A DNA stretch of 64,000 bases from Micromonospora sp. BL4 (lineage in GTDB: Bacteria > Actinomycetota > Actinomycetes > Mycobacteriales > Micromonosporaceae): contig NZ_RCVJ01000153.1 of assembly GCF_003667505.1 (NCBI RefSeq), positions 21,678-85,677 of the forward strand. The letters are read 5' to 3'. Below are positions 1 through 7,848 of this stretch, piece after piece (positions within the stretch are counted from its first letter, which is position 1; each line of letters starts with the position of its first letter). The position numbers were made by a program, and so were the translations under genes. Below the pieces are notes generated by a model. The model was not told the origin of the DNA. It searched no databases and was given only the letters and a program-made list of their open reading frames with translations.

Positions 1-3000
1 CTCGGTGGTCCGCGCCGCGCCGACCGGGTCGACCGCGTAGCCGCCCTCCGGCACGGTGTAGTGCAGCGGGTCGTAGCCCCAGTTGTAGCCGTCGGCCTCG
101 GCGACCGCCGCCACGCACTTCTGCTGCTCCTCCGAATCCGGCGGCAGCGCCGCCAGGTCACAGGCCGGCTGACGCTGATCGGCCCGCTTCTCCGGGATCG
201 TCGCGAAGTCGAACGCCGGCAGGAGGTGCAGGTGGGTGACCCCGGCGTCGCCGAGCGCCCTCAGGTGGGTCATGCCGGCGGTCTTCGGGTCGGTGAAGGC
301 GAGGAACGTCCCCCGCCGCTCAGCCGGCACGGTGTCGTCGGCGATGGAGAAGTCCCGCACCGACAGTTCGGAGATCTGCGCCTTCGCCGCCGGCACCGGG
401 GCCGGTTTGCGCAGCGTCCGCCAGCCCGCCGGGGCCAGCGCCGGGTCGTTCAGGTCGACCAGCTGGCTGTGCGTGGAGTCCGCCGCCAGGGCCACCGAGT
501 ACGGGTCGGTCACCGATGCGGTGACCATCCGCTGCGCCGCCGGCTGCCACGCCCGCACCTGGTACCGGTAGTACTTCCCGGTCCAGGCGCGGCTGCCGCG
601 TACCGACCAGACGCCGGTGCGGTCGTCGCGGCGCATCGGCACCGTCGTCGGCTGCGCGGTGGGCGAGTCGAACAGTTGCAGCGCCACCGTCCGGGCGGTC
701 GGCGCCCAGAGCGCCAGGCTCGGCGTGCGGCCGTCAAAGGTCGGCCCGAGGGTGGCGTCGGTGGCCCGGGAGTAGACGTCGTCGAGCACGCCGGGAATCT
801 GCACGCCGGTGGCGGCGAGCAGGCCGCCCTCGGCGTCGCGTTCGGTGACGAGCACCTGCCCGCGCAGCGCCGCCGGCACCTTGGCCAGGTCGCGTCGGTC
901 CAGCGTGAAGCCGCGGTACGACCACAGGTGCGGGAACGCGGTGCGCTGGGCCTCGGTGAGGCCGTTGCGCTGCGCCCGCAGCGGCAGCGTGGTGTACGTC
1001 CCGGTCAGCTCCCCGTCGACCACCCCGACCCCGCCGGTGGGCGCGGTGACCAGCGCGTACGTCCGACCATCGGTCGGGCCTGCCTGCCAGGCCACGGTGG
1101 ACCGGTCGATCCAGTGCGCCTTCTGTTTGCTGATGTCGGTGTCCCGGCCGGCGCCGGTCGCGGTCGAGGGCAGCAGCCGGCCCGGGGTGGCGGCGAGCAA
1201 CCACACCTCCCGGCCCGCGCTGGCGAAGTCGAGCCGCTGGTCGTCGGGCAGATCCTTGGTGTCGCCCCGGTGCAGGATGTAGTTCAGCCCGGTCGCCCCG
1301 GCCGCCAGCGGCACCCGGAACACCGCTCCGAACGCGTCGACGGAGGTCGGCTCGAACGGTGCGGACCACTCGGTCGGGTTGGCGGCGCCGTCCCACAGGT
1401 GCAGGCCCCACCCGTCGTAGTTGCCGTCGGCCCTCCGGTAGTGGATCACCGCGGTGCCGTCCTCGACCGGCGGATCCGGTTCACCGGTGGCCGCCTGCCG
1501 GGTCGGGTGGATCGCCGGGTCGCCCTGCTTGAGCCAGACCTCCCCGGTCCGGGTGACGTCGATGCTGCGGTCCGCGTCGACGTCCTTCGTGCCGTTCTTG
1601 TCGACCACCAGGAAGCTCACCGACTTCGCGCCCGGCTTGAGCTTCACCCAGGCGAACCGGCCGTACGAGTCCTCCCCGGAGAACGGCTGGCCCTTCGGCC
1701 ACTCGGTGACGTACGCCGGGTCGATGTCACCCCAGGCGTACAGCCCCCAGTCGTCGTACCCGCCGGCGGGACGCTGGTAGTGCACCACCGCCCACTCCCG
1801 CGACGCGCCCTGGGCCGGCGTGCCCACGATGGCGGCGGACCGGGCGGTCGCGGTGCGGCCCCGCCCGTCGCGGACCACCGCCTTGTACTCCACCGGCGTC
1901 CCGCCGGCCAGCCCGGTCAGGTCGTGCTGCACGGTGTACGGCGCGTGGTCGGCGCTGCCCAGCAGCGTCCACCGGCCGCCGGCGACCCGGGCCGCCACGG
2001 TGACGGTGGCCAGCGGGTCCCCGGTCACCTGGGCAGTGACCGCCGCCCGGGTGGCCAGCGGCGCGCCCGGTGCGGGAGAGGTGATGGTGATGGTCGGTTC
2101 GCCGGCGGGCCGCGCCACGGGTGTGCCGGCCCGCTGCACCACCGCCGACAGCGGCGGCACGGTCAGGGTCAGCTTGCCGTCGGCCCCAGCCTGTCCGGTG
2201 GAGCCGCCGCCGTAGATGCCGGTGAAGGTGGCGCCGGCCGACCAGGTGTCCACGGTGACAGTCTGCGCGGTGTCGGCGTTGTTCACCGCCACCACGTACT
2301 CGATGCGGTCGGCCGGGGCGATCCGGGAGGCGGCGAAGACGCCCGGGCCGTCGGCGGCGTACCGGGTGACCTGCACGCCGTCGCGCAGCGCGGGGTGCGC
2401 CTGGCGCAGCCGGCCCAGCTCCGCGATGGTCCGGTACAGCGGGTGGGTGGGGTCGAACTGGTCACTGGCATGGGTGCGGTCCGTGCCGAGCAAATCGTCG
2501 TCGAGGTAGTCGGGAACCTTCGAGGCGAACATGTCCTGCCGGGCGTCCTTGTCGCCGCCGGGGCCGGTGAAGCCCTGCTCGTCGCCGGAGTAGATCACCG
2601 GCTGGCCCCGGGTGAGGAACATCAACTGGTGCGCGAGCTGGTCCCGGCGCAGGTGGCTGGCCGGGTCGGTGCCTCCGCCGGCGATGAACGAGCCGATCCG
2701 GCCCATGTCGTGGTTGCCGAGGAAGGTGGTGAGCCGGCCCGCGTCGGTGTCCCGGGCGGCGTAGAGGTCGTCGCGGGCGTACACGTCGGCGAGCGCCTTC
2801 GCCGAGCCGGCGGCGGCGGTGTAGCCCCGCGCGGCCTCCTGGAACGCGAAGTCGAGGGTAGCGGGCAGGCCACCCTGCCGGACGTAGCTGGAGCTGATCT
2901 CCGGGTCGGCGCTGTACACCTCGCCGAACATGAAGAAGTCCTTCTTGCCGGCCTTCTCGGCGGCCCGTTCGATGCCCTGGCTGAACTGCGGCCAGAAGTC

Positions 3001-4008
3001 CATGTTGACGTGCTTGACGGTGTCCAGCCGGAAGCCGTCGACGCCGGTCGCGCCGATCCAGTCCCCGTACGCCTTGGTCAGCCCCCGCACCACCTCGGGG
3101 CGCTCGGTCCACAGGTCGTCGAGGCCGAAGAAGTCGCCGTACTCGCTGTTCTCGCCGGCGAAGGTGGAGTCGCCCCGGTTGTGGTACATGGTGGCGTCGT
3201 TCAACCAGGCCGGGACCTTGACCGTGGCGTCCTTCGGCTCGGCGAACGTCGGGGTGTACGGGAACGACGTCTGGTTCACCGGTGGGAAGGCGCGCGTGCC
3301 GTCGGCGTAGTTGCGGTCCTCGAACGCCCGCCCCTGCGCGTCGGTGTACGGCGAGGTCGCCTTGTCCACGTAGGCGTACTTGTCCTCGGCGTACTTGATG
3401 ACGTCGGCGGTGTGGTTGACGATCACGTCGAGGTAGATCTTGATGCCACGCTGGTGGGCGAGCTTGACCAGCCGCTTCATCTCCTCGTTGGTGCCGAAGT
3501 GCGGGTCCACCTGGGTGAAGTCGGTGATCCAGTAGCCGTGGTAGCCGGCCGAGATGTCGTCGCCGGAGCCCTGCACGGGCCGATTCTTGAAGATCGGTGC
3601 GAGCCAGATGGCCGTGGTGCCCATCCCCTGGATGTAGTCCAGCTTGTCGATGACGCCCTTCAGGTCACCGCCGTGGTAGAAGCCCTTGTCGGTCGGGTCG
3701 AGGCCGGTACGCAGCCGGTCACCGGGCAGGCCACCCCGATCGTTGCGGGGATCGCCGTTGGCGAACCGGTCCGGCAGGACGAAGTAGAACTGCTCGGCGC
3801 GGGCGGTGTCGCTGCCCGCCTTCAGCAGCGCCTCGGCGGTGGGCTCGTCGCGCCACTGGACGGCGCCGGTGACAGCGAGGGCGTCGGTGTCGGACGGGCG
3901 GGGGTCCGCGGCGGCGGGACGCACCGCGACCGGACTGCCGACGAGGGTGAGGGTGAGCAGGGAGACGAGGGCGAGCAGGGCGGTGCGCGGTGTCGGCGGG
4001 GGTTTCAT
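1..4008 (-). CDS. pulA: Secreted amylase-pullulanase fusion (C-terminus cut by window edge)
   Basis: Extracellular starch/pullulan hydrolase; 1336 residues are visible and the frame stays open to base 1. A Sec signal peptide (about residues 1-35, ending near RPAAADP) precedes a complete GH13 alpha-amylase domain with all four conserved regions: DVIVNH (~195), GFRLDTVKH (~328, catalytic Asp), FGEVYS (~360, catalytic Glu) and FLGNHD (~433). Two pullulanase-associated modules follow, starting WAVVHYQRP (~738) and TAVIHYRRADG (~853), then a CBM48-like LWAPTARTVAL (~1100) and the beginning of a second GH13 (pullulanase) domain (~1210). The second catalytic centre lies outside the window, so its integrity is unknown. 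This two-enzyme arrangement is known for actinobacterial pullulanases. The ATG at 4008 is chosen because the signal peptide follows directly. TTGCAA-type repeats upstream suggest MalR-like control. Confidence 0.93.
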   Translation of the reverse strand, partial: MKPPPTPRTALLALVSLLTLTLVGSPVAVRPAAADPRPSDTDALAVTGAVQWRDEPTAEALLKAGSDTARAEQFYFVLPDRFANGDPRNDRGGLPGDRLRTGLDPTDKGFYHGGDLKGVIDKLDYIQGMGTTAIWLAPIFKNRPVQGSGDDISAGYHGYWITDFTQVDPHFGTNEEMKRLVKLAHQRGIKIYLDVIVNHTADVIKYAEDKYAYVDKATSPYTDAQGRAFEDRNYADGTRAFPPVNQTSFPYTPTFAEPKDATVKVPAWLNDATMYHNRGDSTFAGENSEYGDFFGLDDLWTERPEVVRGLTKAYGDWIGATGVDGFRLDTVKHVNMDFWPQFSQGIERAAEKAGKKDFFMFGEVYSADPEISSSYVRQGGLPATLDFAFQEAARGYTAAAGSAKALADVYARDDLYAARDTDAGRLTTFLGNHDMGRIGSFIAGGGTDPASHLRRDQLAHQLMFLTRGQPVIYSGDEQGFTGPGGDKDARQDMFASKVPDYLDDDLLGTDRTHASDQFDPTHPLYRTIAELGRLRQAHPALRDGVQVTRYAADGPGVFAASRIAPADRIEYVVAVNNADTAQTVTVDTWSAGATFTGIYGGGSTGQAGADGKLTLTVPPLSAVVQRAGTPVARPAGEPTITITSPAPGAPLATRAAVTAQVTGDPLATVTVAARVAGGRWTLLGSADHAPYTVQHDLTGLAGGTPVEYKAVVRDGRGRTATARSAAIVGTPAQGASREWAVVHYQRPAGGYDDWGLYAWGDIDPAYVTEWPKGQPFSGEDSYGRFAWVKLKPGAKSVSFLVVDKNGTKDVDADRSIDVTRTGEVWLKQGDPAIHPTRQAATGEPDPPVEDGTAVIHYRRADGNYDGWGLHLWDGAANPTEWSAPFEPTSVDAFGAVFRVPLAAGATGLNYILHRGDTKDLPDDQRLDFASAGREVWLLAATPGRLLPSTATGAGRDTDISKQKAHWIDRSTVAWQAGPTDGRTYALVTAPTGGVGVVDGELTGTYTTLPLRAQRNGLTEAQRTAFPHLWSYRGFTLDRRDLAKVPAALRGQVLVTERDAEGGLLAATGVQIPGVLDDVYSRATDATLGPTFDGRTPSLALWAPTARTVALQLFDSPTAQPTTVPMRRDDRTGVWSVRGSRAWTGKYYRYQVRAWQPAAQRMVTASVTDPYSVALAADSTHSQLVDLNDPALAPAGWRTLRKPAPVPAAKAQISELSVRDFSIADDTVPAERRGTFLAFTDPKTAGMTHLRALGDAGVTHLHLLPAFDFATIPEKRADQRQPACDLAALPPDSEEQQKCVAAVAEADGYNWGYDPLHYTVPEGGYAVDPVGAARTTE

Positions 4009-4047
4009 CGACGGCCTTCCTCTGGTCGTGATTGGCCGCACGCTAAC

Positions 4048-4078
4048 CCTTGCCGAAACAATCTGCAATACCTTGCAA
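4048..4078 (-). promoter_or_regulatory. Candidate maltose-regulator repeats upstream of the amylase-pullulanase
   Basis: Three related heptamers lie 40-70 bp upstream of the amylase start: CTTGCCG at 4049-4055, TCTGCAA at 4062-4068 and CTTGCAA at 4072-4078. Repeated CTTGCA-type motifs are the established targets of MalR/Reg1 LacI-family regulators at actinomycete amylase promoters. No malR gene is in the window, so the assignment is inferred from motif and position only. Confidence 0.45.
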
Positions 4079-4152
4079 ACAAAGTCGTAACAGAGCAGCC
4101 AGCTTGCGGAAGCGCGGCACACCAACCGTGCGTCCATCCACGACGGCCCAGG

Positions 4153-4848
4153 TCAGAACCCGGTGCAGCGCACCCCGTCGACCGTGCACGCGCGCGGCGT
4201 GGTCGACGCCCGCTCCAGGTGGAACCGCAACGTCGCCGACCCGCCCGCCGGCACGTCCACCCCACTGACGTACGTGAAGCCGCCGTCGGTCTGCCGCACC
4301 GTCCCCTGTGGCACGCCCTCCACCCAGGCGGTCACCAGCCGCCCGCCGGTGAAGTCCAACCGCACCGTCCAGCCGCGGTCCGCGCCGGCCGCGTTGACGA
4401 TCAGCACCTCGCCGATGAAACCCCCGTCGAAGCTCTGCACGACCCGGTACCGGCCACTCACCCCGGGCGCGACCTGCGGTTGCCGGGTCGGCGGCCCGCT
4501 CGACGTCGGCCCGGCCGTCCGGCCGGCCGTCGGCTGCCGCGACCCGGCCGCCGCGCTCGGTGACGGCCCACTCGCGCGCGGGGACAACCCGGGCCGCAAC
4601 GGCGACGCCGACGATTTCGCAGGCGTCGGCGTCGCGACGATGGGCGGAACCGTGCCCTGCGGCAGTGGCAGCGCCGGCGGCGGCGCCGACACGTCGTCCG
4701 GCGCCGGGCTACGTCCCCGATACGCGCCCAGGGCCACGAAGAGCAGGACCACCATCACCACGACGCCGGCGAACACCACGATCCAGGGCGACGACGCGAC
4801 AGCGGCCGGACCACGGGACGGTCGCGGGGCGCGACGCATGCCGGACAT
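4153..4848 (-). CDS. Membrane-anchored protein with C-terminal CBM2-like domain
   Basis: 231 aa. A short basic cytoplasmic N-terminus is followed by one membrane segment (about residues 20-42, WIVVFAGVVVMVVLLFVALG), a Pro/Ser/Thr/Ala-rich linker of about 80 residues, and a C-terminal beta domain of about 100 residues starting SGRYRVVQSFDGGF and ending in a Cys-x6-Cys motif (CTVDGVRC). The layout matches family-2 cellulose-binding folds, although the surface Trp residues are sparse. There is no catalytic domain. GGAGG lies 3 nt before the first ATG; a second ATG three codons later is possible. The next protein upstream has the same architecture, so the two look like diverged paralogues. Function unknown; polysaccharide or wall contact is inferred. 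Confidence 0.7.
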   Translation of the reverse strand: MSGMRRAPRPSRGPAAVASSPWIVVFAGVVVMVVLLFVALGAYRGRSPAPDDVSAPPPALPLPQGTVPPIVATPTPAKSSASPLRPGLSPRASGPSPSAAAGSRQPTAGRTAGPTSSGPPTRQPQVAPGVSGRYRVVQSFDGGFIGEVLIVNAAGADRGWTVRLDFTGGRLVTAWVEGVPQGTVRQTDGGFTYVSGVDVPAGGSATLRFHLERASTTPRACTVDGVRCTGF

Positions 4849-4939
4849 GTACCTCCCTCAGCGGGCCGTCCGGGCAGCGTAGCCACCGACGGCCCGACCC
4901 GGAAGGCTCCCGCGACGGCCCACCGAACGGGGCGCCAGG

Positions 4940-5659
4940 TCAAGCGAGCTGGCAGTCGACCCCGTTGACCGTGCACCGGTGCGGCCGCTCCCCCGAGTCG
5001 TCCCAGCCGAGCCGCAGCCGCAGCGTCCGGGTGTCACCCGGGGCCAGCGCACCCGTACCGCGCAGCACGAAATCGCCGTCGCCGCGCGCCGACACCGAGA
5101 CGTCGGAGTCCCCGCTGACCCGCAGCCCCCGCACGTCGTCGTCGAATGCCAGCTCCACCCGCCAGTCCAGCGTTCCACCCGACTCGTTCGTGACCGACAG
5201 CACCGCCTCGTCCCCGTCCCAGCCATCCGTTCCGACCTGGTACCGGGCGGTGACCGTCCCGTCCGCCGGGCCCAACGGCGCCGCCGGCGCCGCCGGGGCC
5301 GCCGGGGCGCTCGTCCGGCTCGGAGCCGGCGAGCTGCTGCTGACCCGCGGCGACGGCGTCCGACTGCTGCGCGACGGCTGCGGCGACGCCGTGCGCCGCT
5401 CCCCCGCGGTCCGCGTCGGAGTCGGAGTCGGAGTCGCCCTGGCCGTGGCCGTGGCCGAGGCGGCGGCCGGCACGGTCGGCAGGAACACCGGCGGCGCGGC
5501 CTGCGACGTGGCCTCCCGCTCCCGGGTACGGAACGACAGGAGCGCGACCACCAACAACACCACCAGCACGCAGACGCCGAGCAGCACCACGATCCACGGC
5601 ACCGACGCCAGCACCCGAGCCGCCCGCGCACCCTCCGCACCGTCCGGCCGCACCGCCAT
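4940..5659 (-). CDS. Membrane-anchored protein with C-terminal CBM2-like domain (paralogue)
   Basis: 239 aa. Same plan as its downstream neighbour: N-terminal membrane segment (about residues 20-43, WIVVLLGVCVLVVLLVVALL), a low-complexity Ser/Thr/Pro/Arg/Ala linker, then a C-terminal domain beginning TARYQVGTDGWDGDEAVL and ending CTVNGVDC. The paired Cys near the end and the order of strand motifs (LSVTNESGGTLDWRVEL, then TLRLRLGWDD) resemble CBM2. The ATG at 5659 is preceded by GGGAG at 5 nt; an in-frame ATG 56 codons upstream has no ribosome binding site and would put Arg-rich sequence before the membrane segment. No enzyme domain is visible, so its role is unknown. Confidence 0.7.
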   Translation of the reverse strand: MAVRPDGAEGARAARVLASVPWIVVLLGVCVLVVLLVVALLSFRTREREATSQAAPPVFLPTVPAAASATATARATPTPTPTRTAGERRTASPQPSRSSRTPSPRVSSSSPAPSRTSAPAAPAAPAAPLGPADGTVTARYQVGTDGWDGDEAVLSVTNESGGTLDWRVELAFDDDVRGLRVSGDSDVSVSARGDGDFVLRGTGALAPGDTRTLRLRLGWDDSGERPHRCTVNGVDCQLA

Positions 5660-5786
5660 CAGGTCTCCCCTCGTCCCCCACCGACGCGCCAGCGTAGCCA
5701 GCACCGACCAGACCGGAAACCGGGTGGGTACGGATCGGACCGACCAGCCAACCCGCAGCGGAAAACGGCTCGATCGAGCCGGTTGG

Positions 5787-6176
5787 TCAGGCCGTCCGGA
5801 CGACCGTGGAGATGACCGGCCCCTCACTGGTGGTCCGCAGCAGGTAGCTGTACCGCTCCCCCGGCACCGCGTGCCCCTGACTGTCCAGGAATTCCCACTC
5901 CACCGCCACCATCGTCAGCAGCGCGGACATCGGCCGAACGTCCTCGATCCGCGCGTGCGCCGCCACCAGTTCCCGGTCCTGGTAGTCGGGTGCGGCGCCC
6001 ACGAAGGACAGCGCCACCGCCGCCGGCGAGTTGAACGAGAAGCTGTAGGTGTCGGCCACCACCAACCCGGGCAGTGCGTAGCAGCTGGCGATGGCCGGCA
6101 GGTCGCCGGAGGTCAACGCCACGCCGTACCGGTCGAAGAAGTCGGTCAGCGCGTCGAGATCCGTGGAGGCGTTCAC
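5787..6176 (-). CDS. NTF2-like (SnoaL/DUF4440-type) small protein
   Basis: 129 aa, no signal peptide. The N-terminal helix LDALTDFFDRYGVALTSGDL, followed by IASCYALPGLVVADTYSF and the later strand pattern (VEWEFLDSQGHAVPGERYSYLL), is typical of the cone-shaped NTF2-like fold used by SnoaL-like polyketide cyclases and many small-ligand binding proteins. No catalytic residues can be assigned. The start is GTG at 6176 with only a weak ribosome binding site. It lies 37 bp downstream of the NlpC/P60-like gene on the same strand and is probably cotranscribed with it. Specific function unknown. Confidence 0.65.
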   Translation of the reverse strand: MNASTDLDALTDFFDRYGVALTSGDLPAIASCYALPGLVVADTYSFSFNSPAAVALSFVGAAPDYQDRELVAAHARIEDVRPMSALLTMVAVEWEFLDSQGHAVPGERYSYLLRTTSEGPVISTVVRTA

Positions 6177-6213
6177 GGCCCAGGAAATTGCCGGTCACCG
6201 GGCCGGTCAAACC

Positions 6214-6897
6214 TCAGCGCGGCGGAACCTGGACCTCGATCTCCGCGCCCAGCCGGGCGTCGGCGGCCAGCCCCAGGTCGTCCCCACTCCAGAACCGCCC
6301 CGGGTCATACCAGTTCGGTCGCCGGCCGGCGGGCAGCAGCCCCATCGCCTCGTAGGTCACCGCCACCACCTCGGCGCAGTACGCCGTTTCCAACGCCCGG
6401 TCCCGGGTCGCCGCCGACCCGCCCGTCGACGGGGCCGGAGTCGACCGCGGCGCCGACCGGCCGGGTCGCGGCAACGACGGCACCCGACCGCGCACCCACC
6501 GCCAGGCCAACTGCGCGGTGGACGGGAACGGCGTGCCGTCCAGCCGAGCGATCGTCCGCAGCACCGCCCGTTCCATCTCCCCGTCCGCCGGTGGATCGAG
6601 CTGCCGCAGCCAGGCCCGCTGGCCGTACCGGTTGGCCCAGACGCAGACCGCGTCCCGCAGGTCGTGCAGCTGCACACCGCGCTGGTGGGTGCCGGACCAC
6701 AGATCCGGCAACGACCTGCCCAGCTCCGCGTGCCACATCAGCGGCGGCATGTCGTCCAGCACCACCGCCATGCCCACATGGTTGACCGGACTGTTGGTGG
6801 TGATCTGGATCGCCCGGTCCGGCACGCTGCGACCCCGGAACACCCACACGTCGCCGGTGCGGGTCAACTCGACGGCCTCGTCCAGGCTGATGCTCAT
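6214..6897 (-). CDS. Permuted NlpC/P60-type (YiiX-like) cysteine hydrolase
   Basis: 227 aa, no signal peptide or membrane segment. A circularly permuted papain-like pattern is visible: an N-terminal His in SPVNHVGMAVVL (about residue 40) and a C-terminal Cys in YCAEVVAVTYEAMGLLP (about residue 176), with YDPGRFW following. This order (His before Cys) matches the YiiX/YaeF/DUF830 group of NlpC/P60 enzymes, which act on amide or lipid bonds. The substrate is unknown. The ATG at 6897 is only 19 bp from the divergent ATG at 6917, and a TAGGCT hexamer 8 nt upstream suggests a leaderless transcript. Confidence 0.7.
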   Translation of the reverse strand: MSISLDEAVELTRTGDVWVFRGRSVPDRAIQITTNSPVNHVGMAVVLDDMPPLMWHAELGRSLPDLWSGTHQRGVQLHDLRDAVCVWANRYGQRAWLRQLDPPADGEMERAVLRTIARLDGTPFPSTAQLAWRWVRGRVPSLPRPGRSAPRSTPAPSTGGSAATRDRALETAYCAEVVAVTYEAMGLLPAGRRPNWYDPGRFWSGDDLGLAADARLGAEIEVQVPPR

Positions 6898-6916
6898 GAG
6901 GGTCTAGCCTAGGCCG
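6898..6916. promoter_or_regulatory. 19-bp divergent region with overlapping -10 hexamers (probable leaderless pair)
   Basis: Between two divergent ATGs, TAGCCT (6905-6910, plus) and TAGGCT (6906-6911, minus) overlap. They sit 6 nt and 8 nt from their respective start codons. Both match TANNNT and neither gene has room for a Shine-Dalgarno sequence, so both mRNAs probably begin at or next to the start codon. Confidence 0.55.
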
Positions 6917-7105
6917 ATGCGGCAACGAATGCGGTGGTGGAAGGTCCTCGGGTTGGCCGGCCTCGCCGGCGTCGCGGCCACCGGTGTGGTCATCGCCCGG
7001 GCCGAACGACGTCGGCGCGCGTACACGCCGGAGGAGATCCGGCAGCGGCTGCTCGAACGGCACGCCCAGGCGAGCGACGCCGAGAAACCAGCCGACCCGG
7101 CCTGA
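6917..7105 (+). CDS. 62-aa single-pass membrane protein
   Basis: Small protein with a short basic start (MRQRMRWW), one hydrophobic helix (about residues 8-26, VLGLAGLAGVAATGVVIAR) and a charged cytoplasmic-type tail containing RRRRAYTPEEIRQRLLERH. The TPEEIRxRLxxR pattern is a helix-forming tail seen in many short actinobacterial membrane proteins of unknown function. It has no ribosome binding site because the divergent gene starts 19 bp away; a -10-like TAGCCT 6 nt before the ATG suggests leaderless expression. High codon-position GC and clean amino-acid composition support a real gene. Function unknown. Confidence 0.65.
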   Translation: MRQRMRWWKVLGLAGLAGVAATGVVIARAERRRRAYTPEEIRQRLLERHAQASDAEKPADPA

Positions 7106-7146
7106 CCACCCGCCTCGACACCTTCCGGCGAAAACCGAAACCTCCC

Positions 7147-7184
7147 GAACGCCTTCCGGACGCCACTGCGTCGGGAAGGCGTTC
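7147..7184 (+). terminator. Rho-independent-type hairpin after the 62-aa gene
   Basis: Arms GAACGCCTTCCGGACG (7147-7162) and CGTCGGGAAGGCGTTC (7169-7184) pair over 16 bp with one mismatch around a 6-nt loop, followed by TGTCTTTCC. It lies 42 bp after the stop codon and before the sigma factor gene. Confidence 0.65.
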
Positions 7185-7197
7185 TGTCTTTCCGCGC

Positions 7198-7223
7198 GCG
7201 GGTTTCGCGCGCGCGAGACCCGC
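7198..7223. repeat. Second inverted repeat ahead of the sigma factor gene
   Basis: GCGGGTTTCGCGC and GCGCGAGACCCGC form a 13-bp near-perfect inverted repeat (one G-T mismatch) immediately after the terminator hairpin and about 115 bp before the sigma factor ATG. It could be part of the terminator or an operator; nothing in the sequence decides. Confidence 0.4.
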
Positions 7224-7338
7224 GGCTGTCCGTTACCTGACGTCCGCCGACGACGTGTGCAACCGACCTCGATACCCGGGCGTGTGTGGTGCAACGGCCG
7301 CGCAGAGCCGCACACGGGGAAGAGAGGCGCGTGATGTC

Positions 7339-7848
7339 ATGGTGGCCCCACAGATGGTCCTGACACCGGACGGCACCCAACCGTCCGATTTCGACGAGTT
7401 CTACCGCGCCAGGTTCCAGGGCCTCACCCTCCAGCTGTACGCCTACATCGGTGATCTGGCTGAGGCGCAGGACCTGGTACAGGAAGCCTTCTGCCGTGCC
7501 TTCGTCCGGTGGAAGAAGATCGGCACCTACGACGACCCCACCAGCTGGGTGCGCCGGGTGGCGTGGAACCTGGCGAACAGCCGGTTCCGGGTGCGGCGGA
7601 GCGCCCGCGCCTTCCTCCACGGACAGCGCCAGACGGTCGTGCCCGGACCGGACCCCGACCGGGTCGCGCTGGTCCGGGCTCTCGCCACCCTGCCGCCCCG
7701 GCATCGCCGAGCGGTGGTGCTGCACCACATGGCCCAGCTGTCCGTCGGCGAGATCGCCGTCCAGGAGGGCGTGGCCGAAGGAACCGTCAAGTCATGGCTG
7801 AGCCGCGGACGTGCGGCGCTGGCCGCGCAACTGAGAGGAGACCTGTGA
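7339..7848 (+). CDS. SigE-family ECF RNA polymerase sigma factor
   Basis: 169 aa. Region 2 is seen in FDEFYRARFQGLTLQLYAYI and AQDLVQEAFCRAFVRW (the conserved DLVQE-A-R pattern). The R-F-R-V-R-R linker follows, and region 4 helix-turn-helix appears in LPPRHRRAVVLHHMAQLSVGEIA and GVAEGTVKSWLSRGRAAL. It directs RNA polymerase to a small set of promoters, which are unknown here. The ATG at 7339 lies 11 nt after GAGAGG. The stop codon overlaps the start of the next gene by one base (TGATG), so the pair is translationally coupled, which is typical of a sigma factor with its membrane partner. Confidence 0.88.
   Translation: MVAPQMVLTPDGTQPSDFDEFYRARFQGLTLQLYAYIGDLAEAQDLVQEAFCRAFVRWKKIGTYDDPTSWVRRVAWNLANSRFRVRRSARAFLHGQRQTVVPGPDPDRVALVRALATLPPRHRRAVVLHHMAQLSVGEIAVQEGVAEGTVKSWLSRGRAALAAQLRGDL

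Noticed and set aside
61..4563. A 1500-codon open frame on the plus strand opposite the amylase-pullulanase gene
   Set aside because: It is an antisense frame kept open by high GC; the product is Arg/Gly/Val-rich without domains, whereas the minus strand encodes a recognisable enzyme with all GH13 motifs.
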